Shown here in pieces: positions 7,173 to 16,221 of a DNA stretch of 64,000 bases; position 1 is the first letter of the stretch; each line of letters starts with the position of its first letter. Where the stretch lies: NCBI GenBank assembly GCA_017427685.1, contig JAFRSH010000031.1:62001-126000 (forward strand), in the 5' to 3' direction. The notes beneath the pieces were generated by a model. That model worked only from the letters and a program-made list of their open reading frames with translations, was not told the origin of the DNA and did not search any database. The position numbers and the translations under genes were made by a program. This stretch comes from Lachnospiraceae bacterium. Its GTDB lineage: Bacteria; Bacillota; Clostridia; Lachnospirales; Lachnospiraceae.

Positions 7173-8054
7173 ATGGATACCATTAGGGAATTCTTTTCTA
7201 ACTACGTGAGCCCCTTTATCTTGCTGAGGATCACGGTCATGGATGTGATCGAGATCCTTATCATCGCGTGTTTGGTATATTATGTTATCAAGTGGGTCAA
7301 GAACACGAAGGCATGGGCACTTCTCAAAGGAATACTCGTGCTTTTTGCCATATATGTCGTAGCGGCTGTTCTTGGCTTCGATGCCATACTTTGGATCTTT
7401 GCGAACGGCGTCGGAGTTTCCATCACGGCTATCATCATCCTTTTCCAGCCCGAGCTCAGAAAAGCTCTTGAGACACTCGGTAAGAGAAACATCATGTCTC
7501 CCTTCCTTGATTCGAGGGAGGAAGGTCTGATCTCCGACAAGTCCGTAAACGAGCTTGTAAGAGCCGCTGTGGAACTCGGAAAGGCCAAGACGGGAGCGCT
7601 TATAGTCATCGAGAGAAGCGTTAACCTCGACGAGTACGAAGCTACAGGTATCAAGATCGACTCGGTGATCACAGCCGAGCTTCTCATAAACATCTTTGAA
7701 CACAACACACCGCTCCACGACGGTGCTGTCATCGTGCGCGGCGACAGACTTGCGGCTGCAACGTGCTACCTCCCTCTTTCGGAGAACACAAGGATCAGCA
7801 AGGAACTCGGAACGAGACACCGTGCCGCTGTCGGCATCAGTGAGGCAAGCGACAGCTTTACGATCGTTGTTTCCGAGCAGACCGGTGGCGTATCGATCGC
7901 AGAGAACGGTGAGTTATCAAGACGTGTCAGCAAGGAACAGCTTCGCGAGAGACTTCTCGTGTTCCAGAACAGTACAGCCGACAAGGAGAACAAGACCGGC
8001 AGGAGAAAGAAGTTCCTCCGCGGCATCCGAAAGGAGAAGGCGATATCAAGATGA
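7173..8054 (+). CDS. cdaA: Diadenylate cyclase CdaA
   Basis: Membrane-bound DAC-domain enzyme that condenses two ATP into c-di-AMP, which controls potassium and osmolyte balance and cell-wall stress in Firmicutes. Three N-terminal transmembrane helices (about residues 25-92) precede the DAC domain. The catalytic DGA is at 183-185 (LHDGAVIV) and the second signature GTRHR at 213-217. A basic C-terminal extension of about 40 residues follows. AAAGGAACG precedes the ATG. The gene overlaps the following YbbR-domain gene by 4 bp (ATGA), the classical cdaA-cdaR coupling. glmM, the usual third gene, is absent here. Confidence 0.97.
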   Translation: MDTIREFFSNYVSPFILLRITVMDVIEILIIACLVYYVIKWVKNTKAWALLKGILVLFAIYVVAAVLGFDAILWIFANGVGVSITAIIILFQPELRKALETLGKRNIMSPFLDSREEGLISDKSVNELVRAAVELGKAKTGALIVIERSVNLDEYEATGIKIDSVITAELLINIFEHNTPLHDGAVIVRGDRLAAATCYLPLSENTRISKELGTRHRAAVGISEASDSFTIVVSEQTGGVSIAENGELSRRVSKEQLRERLLVFQNSTADKENKTGRRKKFLRGIRKEKAISR

Positions 8055-9292
8055 AGAACCGTATCTTACACAACCTGGGACTTAAGATAGGATCGATCAT
8101 AGTCGCTCTGCTCCTGTGGCTGACGATCACGAACATCGACGATCCCACCGTTACCCAGACATTCAAGAACATACCCGTGCAGATCTTACATGACGAGGTT
8201 ATCTCCTCGCGCGGATATGAGTACCTTGTTGAGGCGGGCGACACCGTCACCTTCAAGGTTAAGGGCAGAAGGTCCCTCGTGGACAACTTAAGGAATGAGG
8301 ATTTTGAAGCGGTTGCCGACTTCAACAACCTCACATCCATGTACATGGTGCCCATAAACGTTTCATGCAACATTGAGAACGCTGACGAGATCAGTATCTC
8401 GCTCCAGAACGAGAACATGGCGGTCAGCCTCGAAGACCAGCTTACCCAGCCCTTCACGGTACGCGTGATCACCAGCGGTAAGGTTCGTGAGGGTTACTAC
8501 TGCACGGACAACAGCGTCAGCTCGAGTCTTGTCCAGGTTACGGGATCGACCTCTTCGGTCAACTCCGTACGTGAGATCGCTGTCAAGGTGGATCTTGAGG
8601 GAAGGATGACCTCCTTTACGGATCAGTACGAGCTTGTCGCTTATGATGCAGACGGCGAACCTATCGACCCCAGAAAGCTCACCTTCAATCAGAACAGCGT
8701 GGAAGTTACCACGGATATCTGTCCCGTCAAGACACTTCCCATAGAGGTTGTTACCACGGGCGTGCCCGCAGTCGGATACTATGTCGACAAGATCGAGTTC
8801 GCTCCTTCGAGTGTTTCGATCGCGGCACCGCAGTCGGTACTCTCAAGGCTCTCCAAGATCAACGTGAGCGTTGACACGAGCGGAGCAGACCAGACCATAG
8901 AGAAGGCGATCGACCTTTCGGATTACTTAAGCGACCACTACAAGGGCACATTCCTCACCGAAGAGGACGGCCTCAGTGTCGGAGTCATGATCACGATCAA
9001 GCCGCTTGCCGAGAAGAAATTCGAGCTTACCGAGGACGACATCGAGATCAGGAATCTTTCCGACAACCTTGAGGGTATACTTTATTCACTCTGGAACGCC
9101 GACGTCACCATCAGCGGCTCCGAAGCCGAGATCGCCGATGTGACCGTTTCGGATCTTGGGCTTTATATCGACGTTGCGGATTGCAACGAAGGAACATATA
9201 CCAGACAGATGATGTATCAGTATGACGGACCCGTCAAGGTTTCTGCTGGGAGCGTCATGGTGAGACTGAGTGCAAAGGAAGAGTATGAATAA
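8051..9292 (+). CDS. cdaR: YbbR-domain regulator of CdaA
   Basis: CdaR is a membrane-anchored, mostly extracytoplasmic protein that interacts with CdaA and modulates c-di-AMP synthesis. One N-terminal transmembrane helix (about residues 10-28, LGLKIGSIIVALLLWLTI) is followed by the diagnostic YbbR beginning (ITNIDDPTVTQTFKNIPVQI) and several repeats of the YbbR beta-domain, visible as recurring patterns such as FTVRVITSGKVREGY and LPIEVVTTGVPAVGY. The length of 413 residues is typical for three to four YbbR repeats. The start overlaps the cdaA stop. Its end overlaps the leuA start by 8 bp, so leuA is probably translated from the same message. Confidence 0.95.
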   Translation: MKNRILHNLGLKIGSIIVALLLWLTITNIDDPTVTQTFKNIPVQILHDEVISSRGYEYLVEAGDTVTFKVKGRRSLVDNLRNEDFEAVADFNNLTSMYMVPINVSCNIENADEISISLQNENMAVSLEDQLTQPFTVRVITSGKVREGYYCTDNSVSSSLVQVTGSTSSVNSVREIAVKVDLEGRMTSFTDQYELVAYDADGEPIDPRKLTFNQNSVEVTTDICPVKTLPIEVVTTGVPAVGYYVDKIEFAPSSVSIAAPQSVLSRLSKINVSVDTSGADQTIEKAIDLSDYLSDHYKGTFLTEEDGLSVGVMITIKPLAEKKFELTEDDIEIRNLSDNLEGILYSLWNADVTISGSEAEIADVTVSDLGLYIDVADCNEGTYTRQMMYQYDGPVKVSAGSVMVRLSAKEEYE

Positions 9293-10964
9293 CGAGAGAT
9301 ATGCGGCTCTGCCCGCACCCGACATGAAAGGGGAGAGATCGTGGCCGGGCAGAAGGCTTCTTGAGGCTCCGGTCTGGTGCAGTGTTGACCTGCGTGACGG
9401 TAACCAGGCACTGACGGATCCCATGACTGTTGAGGGGAAGCTCGAATTCTTTAAGCTCCTTGTGAAGCTCGGGTTTAAGGAGATCGAGGTGGGGTTCCCT
9501 TCGGCATCCGGTATAGAATTTGATTTTGTCCGTGAACTTCTGATCAGAAAGCTCGTTCCTTCGGACGTCAGGATCCAGGTACTCTCGCAGTGCAGAGAGC
9601 ATCTGATAAGACGTACCTTTGAAGCGATCGAAGGCGCGGACAATGTTATCTTTCACATATATAACAATACATCAGACATTCAAAGACATATCGTCTACGG
9701 CTTTTCAGACGAGGAGTCCCTTGATATGGGGGCCAACGCCGCAGCTTTGGTCAAAGAGCTCGCGCAGGAGAAGGGGATTCAAAACATCACCCTTGAGTAT
9801 TCGCCCGAAAGCTTCACGGAATCGGATCCGGAGTTTGTCAGAGAGACTTATTCCAGGGTGATCGAGGTTTGGAAGCCCTCGAAAGACAACCCGATGATCC
9901 TTGATTTCCCGACAACGATCGAAAATCTCATGCCCAACGAATTCGCCGACAGGATGGAGCTTATCGCACGCGATATCGCCCGTTACGAAGGCATTACGCT
10001 GAGCATTCATCCACACAATGACCGCGGAACCGGTGTGGCTGCCGCGGAACTTGCCATGCTTGCCGGTGCGAAGCGCATCGAAGGCACATTGTTCGGAAAC
10101 GGTGAGAGAGCCGGTAACGTTGACCTCATAAACATTGCATGCAACCTTCTTGCACGGGGGATCGACCCGAAGCTCGATCTTTCCGAGATCCTCGAGATCC
10201 GCAGGAAGTACGAAAGCCTCACGGGGATGAAAGTCCCCGAGCGTTATCCTTACGCCGGAGACCTTGTGTTCACGGCGTTCTCGGGCGGTCATCAGGACGC
10301 GATCAACAAGGTGCTCGCATACAGAGAGAAGGAACCTTCGAAGATCTGGGATATCCCTTACCTCCCCATCGATCCCGCCGATATAGGCAGGATCTACGAG
10401 TCGTTCGTCAGGATCAACAGTCTTTCGGGACGCGGTGGCGTGGCTTATGTCATGGAGGTTTACCACGGCTTCAAACTGCCGCGTGACATGCGCGGGGAGT
10501 TCTCACAGATCATTCAGACCATCAGCGAGAACGAAGGTGAGGTCGATCAGGAGCGCATCATGACAGAGTTCAAGAAGAACTATCTGGACATGAAGGAGCC
10601 TTACCACTTCAAGAGCATCAACACCGTCGACGAGCCTACCGCAGTGGCCGACAATTTCCTGACGGTCGCAACGCTCACCTACACCGACCATGGCGAGACA
10701 CATACCGTGACCGCGAAAGGAAACGGACCTATCGATGCCGCCAAGACAGCTATCTCGCATGACCTCAAGAGGTCGCTGAGGATCCTCGACTACAGCGAGC
10801 ATGCGCTGACATCGGGTTCGAACGCGCAAGCTGCCGCTTATATCCATCTCTTTGACTGCGACAGCGGCAAGACCGCTTACGGTGTCGGAGTGAGCTCGAG
10901 TACGACACGTGCTTCCATCCGGGCGATCTTCAGCGCACTTAATCGAATGGAGGTTGAACAGTAA
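9285..10964 (+). CDS. leuA: 2-isopropylmalate synthase
   Basis: LeuA condenses 2-ketoisovalerate with acetyl-CoA, the first committed step of leucine biosynthesis. The 560-residue protein has the HMGL-like catalytic barrel (VDLRDGNQALTDPM near the start, SIHPHNDRGTGVAAAEL, GTLFGNGERAGNVDL with the metal-binding H-x-H and N) followed by the LeuA dimerisation/allosteric domain at about 430-560. It belongs to the longer type with the N-terminal extension. The ATG at 9285 has AAAGGAAG upstream and overlaps the cdaR stop. An in-frame candidate start at 9270 is less likely. Other leu genes are absent from the window. Its stop overlaps the next start (TAATG), linking it to the surface-polymer cluster. 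Confidence 0.95.
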   Translation: MNNERYAALPAPDMKGERSWPGRRLLEAPVWCSVDLRDGNQALTDPMTVEGKLEFFKLLVKLGFKEIEVGFPSASGIEFDFVRELLIRKLVPSDVRIQVLSQCREHLIRRTFEAIEGADNVIFHIYNNTSDIQRHIVYGFSDEESLDMGANAAALVKELAQEKGIQNITLEYSPESFTESDPEFVRETYSRVIEVWKPSKDNPMILDFPTTIENLMPNEFADRMELIARDIARYEGITLSIHPHNDRGTGVAAAELAMLAGAKRIEGTLFGNGERAGNVDLINIACNLLARGIDPKLDLSEILEIRRKYESLTGMKVPERYPYAGDLVFTAFSGGHQDAINKVLAYREKEPSKIWDIPYLPIDPADIGRIYESFVRINSLSGRGGVAYVMEVYHGFKLPRDMRGEFSQIIQTISENEGEVDQERIMTEFKKNYLDMKEPYHFKSINTVDEPTAVADNFLTVATLTYTDHGETHTVTAKGNGPIDAAKTAISHDLKRSLRILDYSEHALTSGSNAQAAAYIHLFDCDSGKTAYGVGVSSSTTRASIRAIFSALNRMEVEQ

Positions 10965-11740
10965 TGCCAAACGCGATACGCAATTTCAGCAAGTTCAGGT
11001 ACCTCCTTTACGAGCTGATCAAGAAAGACATCAAGCTCAAGTACCGCAGCTCCGTTCTGGGTGTGTTGTGGACACTGCTTGAGCCGTTACTCACCATGAT
11101 AGTCCTGACCGTGGTGTTCTCGGGACTCCTCGGAAAGGGCGACGACAATTTCCCTGTTTATATCCTCTGCGGAAGGCTTCTGTACAGCTTCTTCTCCGCG
11201 GGAACCAAGACGGCACTCAAATCTATCAGGAAGAATTCTTCGACCATCAAGAAGGTTTATGTGCCCAAATACATGTATCCGCTCGCTTCCACACTTTCGA
11301 GCTACATCATCTTTCTGATCTCGCTGATCGTACTCGTGGGAGTGGCTCTTTACGAACAGGTGAAGATCACAGGCGCGATCTTCGGCGCGATCTTCCCGCT
11401 CATCATGATATTCTTCCTGACTCTCGGAGTCGGACTTATACTTGCGGTCCTCGACGTGTTCTTCCGTGACCTCGAATACCTCTGGACCGTAATACTGATG
11501 CTTATAATGTACACGTGCGCGATCTTCTACAAGGTCGAGTCGCTCAAGTCGGTCACGAACGAATGGATCTTCAAGATCAATCCGCTCTACTCGCTTATCG
11601 TTAACTTCCGAAATTCGATCTTCGGAAGACCTCTCGATATGTACCACTTCTGGTACGCGCTCGGGTTCAGCGCCGCAGTGATGCTGTTCGGATGCGTCCT
11701 CTTCTTCAAGAAGCAGGACAGATTCATACTCTACATCTGA
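10964..11740 (+). CDS. ABC-2 type polysaccharide/teichoic acid export permease
   Basis: Integral membrane subunit of a TagGH/Wzm-Wzt-type exporter, 258 residues with about six transmembrane helices. The amphipathic start (FRYLLYELIKKDIKLKYRSSVLGVLWTLLEPLLTM) is the classic signature of ABC-2 polysaccharide permeases. The ATG overlaps the leuA stop. The ATP-binding partner follows 41 bp downstream and glycosyl/glycerophosphotransferases come after, so the pair probably moves an undecaprenyl-linked polymer or teichoic-acid-like chain to the outer face. The transported polymer is inferred from context. Confidence 0.9.
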   Translation: MPNAIRNFSKFRYLLYELIKKDIKLKYRSSVLGVLWTLLEPLLTMIVLTVVFSGLLGKGDDNFPVYILCGRLLYSFFSAGTKTALKSIRKNSSTIKKVYVPKYMYPLASTLSSYIIFLISLIVLVGVALYEQVKITGAIFGAIFPLIMIFFLTLGVGLILAVLDVFFRDLEYLWTVILMLIMYTCAIFYKVESLKSVTNEWIFKINPLYSLIVNFRNSIFGRPLDMYHFWYALGFSAAVMLFGCVLFFKKQDRFILYI

Positions 11741-11781
11741 GAACGCACCGCATCGCTATTTTAGAGGAGAGAAACATACGA

Positions 11782-12780
11782 ATGACAGAAGAGAACAAGC
11801 TGGAAAACATAATACCTGAGAGTGCCCCGGCAGAAGTGACCGCAGAAAGCAACACGGCCCCGGAGACTGCGGATACAGAAGCGACCGTTGAAAGCCAAAC
11901 AGCCCCGGTGACTGCGGATGTACAACCGACCGTCGGTGTACCGGAAGCCGAGGAAACGGGTGCAACTGAGGGAACGGGTGAGAAACCCGCCACCGAAGAA
12001 AAGAAGAAACCCAAGAAAAAGAAAAAGCCAGCGAAAAAGGTGATAGAGATAGAGGGCCTCGGCGTCCGCTTCAACATGGCGGAACAGAAGGTCGATTCCC
12101 TCAAGGAGTACTTCATCAGACTTGTTCACAGGAACCTCAAGTATAAAGAATTCTGGGCTCTTAAGGATGTGACGTTTTCGATCCGCAAGGGCGACCGTGT
12201 CGGGATACTCGGACTCAACGGTGCCGGCAAGAGTACACTCCTTAAGGTAATAGCGGGAGTTTTAAAGGCCACCGAAGGAACGGTGACCGTTAAGGAAAGC
12301 GTCGTGCCGCTCCTCGAGCTCGGTGCCGGCTTCGACAAGGACTACACGGGAGCCGAGAACATCTACCTCTACGGGAGCATGCTCGGCTACAAGCGTGATT
12401 TCATCCGCGAGAAGTTTGATGAGATAGTCAAATTCTCCGAACTCGGAGATTTTATAAATGTCCCCGTTAAGAACTATTCCTCGGGAATGAGGGCGAGACT
12501 CGGATTCTCGATCGCTACGATCGTCGATCCGCAGATCCTTATCCTTGACGAGGTTCTTTCGGTAGGAGATGCAAAGTTCAAGAAGAAGAGCGCGAACAAG
12601 CTCAAGAAGATGATGAAGAGCGGAGTTACGGTTCTGCTCGTATCGCACCAGAGCGATCAGGTCAGATCGATCTGCAACAAGGCGATCATCCTCGAGCACG
12701 GCAGACTCATAGCATCCGGCAAAGCCGAAGAGATCTGCGATCAGTACGAGGAGATGATCAACAAGGACAAACAGAACTGA
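11782..12780 (+). CDS. ABC transporter ATP-binding subunit for polysaccharide/teichoic acid export
   Basis: A 332-residue TagH/Wzt-type ATPase. Residues 1 to about 85 are an unusual low-complexity extension: Glu/Thr/Ala/Pro repeats (PETADTEATVES style) followed by a lysine-rich stretch (KKKPKKKKKPAKK). The ATPase follows, with Walker A GLNGAGKST, signature YSSGMRARLGF, Walker B ILILDEVLSVGD and the switch histidine in LLVSHQSDQ. There is no C-terminal carbohydrate-binding domain, unlike O-antigen Wzt with its substrate-selecting tail. The start at 11782 has GAGGAGAG upstream; the frame is open further upstream but without a better site. The acid/lysine extension is not typical of the family and may contact the membrane or partner enzymes. 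Confidence 0.9.
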   Translation: MTEENKLENIIPESAPAEVTAESNTAPETADTEATVESQTAPVTADVQPTVGVPEAEETGATEGTGEKPATEEKKKPKKKKKPAKKVIEIEGLGVRFNMAEQKVDSLKEYFIRLVHRNLKYKEFWALKDVTFSIRKGDRVGILGLNGAGKSTLLKVIAGVLKATEGTVTVKESVVPLLELGAGFDKDYTGAENIYLYGSMLGYKRDFIREKFDEIVKFSELGDFINVPVKNYSSGMRARLGFSIATIVDPQILILDEVLSVGDAKFKKKSANKLKKMMKSGVTVLLVSHQSDQVRSICNKAIILEHGRLIASGKAEEICDQYEEMINKDKQN

Positions 12781-12813
12781 TACGGGTCCGGTCCGTAAAC
12801 TGCGGGGGTGGGA

Positions 12814-14883
12814 ATGAAACTCAGCATTATCATACCTTACTACAGAGGCGAACAATATCTTCGCGACTGCCTTGACGGTATCAGGGACGGCGGCTGCGAG
12901 GACGTTGAAGTGATAGTCAGTGACGACGACCCCATGGAGCCGAGGGGCGTGGCTTTTGCGCGCAACGGCGGTCTCGAGCGCTGCACGGGAGACTTCGTGA
13001 TGTTCCTCGACAGCGACGACTTCTTCCTGCCGGGCGATATCGCGCGGGCCATGGAGGAAGCACTGAAGAACCCCGACGCGGTGACGGTGCTTGACCTTAA
13101 AGGAACATATTACTGCAGGGACGCCGTTATGGAGAAGAGAGTCCCGAACCCTTCGTTCGAGCTCGAGATCCCCATCGCGCAGAGAGTCGTCGGACTTGTG
13201 ATCCCCGCAAAGCTTATCCCGAAGAAGAGATTCCCGGAGCGTTTCAGGTACTACAGCGAGCTGACGTTTATGACCGAGCTGCTTGACAGCGCCGGCTTCG
13301 TCAGGGCTCCCGGGATAACCTACTATAAAAGAATTCATAACGATCCCATCAACCTCCCCTCCCTTTCGCAGGAGGAAAGCAGTGACAGAGTGTCACAGTT
13401 CTGCACCTCTTTCACGCTGGCTGCGGAGAGAGGACATTCGAACGGGGCTGTGAAGCTCGTTGAATGCGCGGGCGCTTTCTTCGAAAAGATCCTGACGGGA
13501 GACAATTCGCCTGCCGGACTTTACACCTGCCCCGCATTTACGGAGGAGGACGCGGCCGGGGCCGTGAAGGCGCTGGGGTCGGTTGACATAAGCGTTATAA
13601 AAGAGATCCCCGACAAGGGAAGACGCAGGATCCTGCTCGCGCTCGCGGACGGTGACCGCGGCAATGCACTTAAGGCGGCGCGCAAGATCAGATTCAGGAA
13701 GAAAAAGAAGGGGCTTTTCGGTTCGAAGGACCAGTGGAGGCTCGCTTTTTACCGCAAGATCGCGCTGAAGACGCGTGTCCGCAAGGACCTCGTGTTCTTC
13801 GAGAGCTTCAATGGTGACCTCTACGGCGACAGCTGCCGCTATATCTACGAGTACTGGATCGCGCACAACACCGAGGGACGCGGGTTCGTCTGGAGTATCG
13901 GAAGGGCCGGGAGGAGTGCGATCCCCGGGAAGCACAAGAGCGTGAAGCCCGGAACCATGCGGTACATGCTCGCGCTTGCACGCGCCGGGATACTTGTGAG
14001 CAACATGCGCCAGCCCTCCTGGTATGTTAAGAGAAAGGGCCAGCTCTTCTTTGAGACATGGCACGGTACGCCTCTCAAAAAGCTCGTCTTCGATATGGAT
14101 GACGTTTATACCGCAAGCCCGGGTTACAAGAAGATCTTTTACGATCAGTCACGAAAGTGGGACTGGCTCCTGTCCGGGAACGAGTACTCGACATCAGTGT
14201 TTGAGCGCGCGTTCATGTTGCCGAAGGAGCGTATCGCACAGCTTGGATATCCCCGCAACGACCGCCTAAGAGAGGGCGTCGATGCTGAGACAAAGCGCCT
14301 GTTACGGGAGAAGCTCGGACTCCCCGCGGACAAACGCGTGGTGCTCTACGCACCGACATGGCGTGACAACAGATTTAAGGGAAGCGGCAACTACGAAATG
14401 TCCCTTCCGTTTGATAAAGAGTTTATTTCGAAGGTTCCTGATACCTTCTTCGTCCTCAGGATGCATTACTTCGTGTCCGGGACGGAGGGGCTTAAGGAAA
14501 CGTTCGGTGACAACGCCGTCGACATGAGCGGTTACGATGACATCAACGACCTCTACCTCGCGAGTGACGTGCTGATCACCGATTACTCGTCGGTATTCTT
14601 TGACTACGCGATACTCGGCCGTCCCATCATCTTCTACGCTTTCGACGAAGAAGAGTACGGTGGCGAGCTGCGCGGACTTTACTTCGACATGGAGAGCTAC
14701 TGCCCCGGACCTGTTGTGAGGACGCAGGACGAGCTCGCGGAGGTGCTTGGCAAGAGCGAGGACTTCTTCGCACCCTACCTCGAGCGTTTCAATGCGATGG
14801 GCAGCTTCTTCGCCGGACCCGGTGACGCGCAGGCATCGAAGAGGGTAGTTGAGTTTATTGAGGAGCACGTAGTCAAGAACTGA
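12814..14883 (+). CDS. GT2 glycosyltransferase fused to CDP-glycerol glycerophosphotransferase (TagF-like)
   Basis: A 689-residue two-domain enzyme. Residues 1 to about 230 are a GT-A glycosyltransferase family 2 domain starting KLSIIIPYYRGEQYLRDCL, with an aspartate motif FLDSDDFF. Residues of about 320-685 form a TagF-type polyol-phosphate polymerase domain with the family landmarks ETWHGTPLKKL, LYAPTWRDNRF and LITDYSSVFFDY. Fusions of this kind add a sugar and a glycerol-phosphate to a growing teichoic-acid-like chain at the cytoplasmic membrane face. A GTG two codons upstream (12808) is possible, but the ATG at 12814 matches the GT2 start. The donor (CDP-glycerol or CDP-ribitol) cannot be decided from sequence. 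Confidence 0.88.
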   Translation: MKLSIIIPYYRGEQYLRDCLDGIRDGGCEDVEVIVSDDDPMEPRGVAFARNGGLERCTGDFVMFLDSDDFFLPGDIARAMEEALKNPDAVTVLDLKGTYYCRDAVMEKRVPNPSFELEIPIAQRVVGLVIPAKLIPKKRFPERFRYYSELTFMTELLDSAGFVRAPGITYYKRIHNDPINLPSLSQEESSDRVSQFCTSFTLAAERGHSNGAVKLVECAGAFFEKILTGDNSPAGLYTCPAFTEEDAAGAVKALGSVDISVIKEIPDKGRRRILLALADGDRGNALKAARKIRFRKKKKGLFGSKDQWRLAFYRKIALKTRVRKDLVFFESFNGDLYGDSCRYIYEYWIAHNTEGRGFVWSIGRAGRSAIPGKHKSVKPGTMRYMLALARAGILVSNMRQPSWYVKRKGQLFFETWHGTPLKKLVFDMDDVYTASPGYKKIFYDQSRKWDWLLSGNEYSTSVFERAFMLPKERIAQLGYPRNDRLREGVDAETKRLLREKLGLPADKRVVLYAPTWRDNRFKGSGNYEMSLPFDKEFISKVPDTFFVLRMHYFVSGTEGLKETFGDNAVDMSGYDDINDLYLASDVLITDYSSVFFDYAILGRPIIFYAFDEEEYGGELRGLYFDMESYCPGPVVRTQDELAEVLGKSEDFFAPYLERFNAMGSFFAGPGDAQASKRVVEFIEEHVVKN

Positions 14884-14896
14884 GCGGAGATCATCT

Positions 14897-16129
14897 ATGG
14901 TGAAAAGATTTGTGAAGGCCTTGATTGTGGCCGTCTACAGGTGCCTGACCCACCTGATACCCGTGAAAAAGGGACTTGTCGTTTTTGACAGCTTCATGGG
15001 TAAGAGCTATTCGGGGTCGGTCCGCGCCGTTTACGAGTGGATGAGAGACAACAAGCCGGACAAGCCTTACGTCCCGGTGTGGGTCTTCACGCGGGAGGCA
15101 CTCAGGAAGGGACTTCCCGGGATGCCGGACTGCCGGATCGTCACCTACGGAACGATCTCTTATTACATCCTGATGTCCCGGGCAAGGGTTTGGGTCTTTG
15201 ATACCCGCCACGAGGGATATCTGGTCAGGAAGAAAAGCCAGCGCTACATCCAGACATGGCACGGAACACCGCTCAAGAAGCTCGGTGCCGATATCGAGAC
15301 CTTCTCGATGAAGGCTGAAACGGGGAGCGATGCGGTTGCCCGCGAGGATGCCGGCAAAGCGCTTGCAAAGTACAAGTCTAAGGTTGCCGCAGAGAGCGCC
15401 AAGTGGAACGTTCTGCTTTCGGCATCGCCCTTTACGACAGAGGTTTTCAGACGTTGCTTCTCCTATGACGGTGAGGTCCTCGAGTGCGGATACCCCCGCA
15501 ACGATGTGCTCTTCGCAGGGAAGGAAAGGGCAAGCGGTTCACCGGCAGGAGACACCCCTAAGAAGACGCTGCTCTACGCGCCCACATGGCGTGACGATGT
15601 CCACAGCGGAGAGGGCTGGTGGTACGGCTACACTCCGAGTCTTGACATAGAGGCGCTCGAAAAGGCTCTCGGCAATGAATGGAAGCTGGTGGTTAAGCTT
15701 CACTACCTGGTCAAGTGCGACAAGGACGCATTCCCCGCAAGCTGCATCGAGAGCGGATTCCTGCGTGTGGCTGACAGCTCGGAGGATATAGCGGGACTTT
15801 TTGCCGAAGCGGACGCACTCATCACCGACTACTCTTCGGTAATGTTCGACTATGCGCTGCTCGACAGACCCATGTTCTTTTATACATATGACCTTGAGCG
15901 CTACAGGGATGAGCTCAGGGGATGGTATTTTGATTTTGAAAAAGAGGCCCCCGGACCGCTCTCAAAGGATACGGAGGGTCTGATAAAAGACATAAAGGCT
16001 CTTGTCGGGGAAGGCCCCGAATCTGTCCGCTGGCAGGAAAAACGAAGAGCCTTCAGGGAAAGATACGCGGGATTTGAGGACGGACATGCGTCCGAACGCA
16101 CCGCAGAGAAGCTTGAGTCTTTCTTATGA
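14897..16129 (+). CDS. CDP-glycerol glycerophosphotransferase family protein (TagF/TagB-like)
   Basis: A stand-alone TagF-type domain of 410 residues without an N-terminal GT2 part. The same three landmarks as in the preceding fusion occur: QTWHGTPLKKLGADIE, LYAPTWRDDVHSG and LITDYSSVMFDYALL. The N-terminus (MVKRFVKALIVAVYRCLTHLIP) is amphipathic and basic, as expected for peripheral attachment to the inner membrane leaflet where these enzymes act on undecaprenyl-linked acceptors. It starts 13 bp after the previous stop, with GAGCGGAG nearby. Two similar enzymes in a row suggest a primase/polymerase division of labour; which does which is unknown. Confidence 0.88.
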   Translation: MVKRFVKALIVAVYRCLTHLIPVKKGLVVFDSFMGKSYSGSVRAVYEWMRDNKPDKPYVPVWVFTREALRKGLPGMPDCRIVTYGTISYYILMSRARVWVFDTRHEGYLVRKKSQRYIQTWHGTPLKKLGADIETFSMKAETGSDAVAREDAGKALAKYKSKVAAESAKWNVLLSASPFTTEVFRRCFSYDGEVLECGYPRNDVLFAGKERASGSPAGDTPKKTLLYAPTWRDDVHSGEGWWYGYTPSLDIEALEKALGNEWKLVVKLHYLVKCDKDAFPASCIESGFLRVADSSEDIAGLFAEADALITDYSSVMFDYALLDRPMFFYTYDLERYRDELRGWYFDFEKEAPGPLSKDTEGLIKDIKALVGEGPESVRWQEKRRAFRERYAGFEDGHASERTAEKLESFL

Positions 16130-16221
16130 TCTTGCCGAAGTGACTGACAAGGAATCAAAGGCGCAGACTGAAAAAACCGAGCCAAAGAAAAGCTCAAATG
16201 AACCTTAAAGAGGGATATTGA

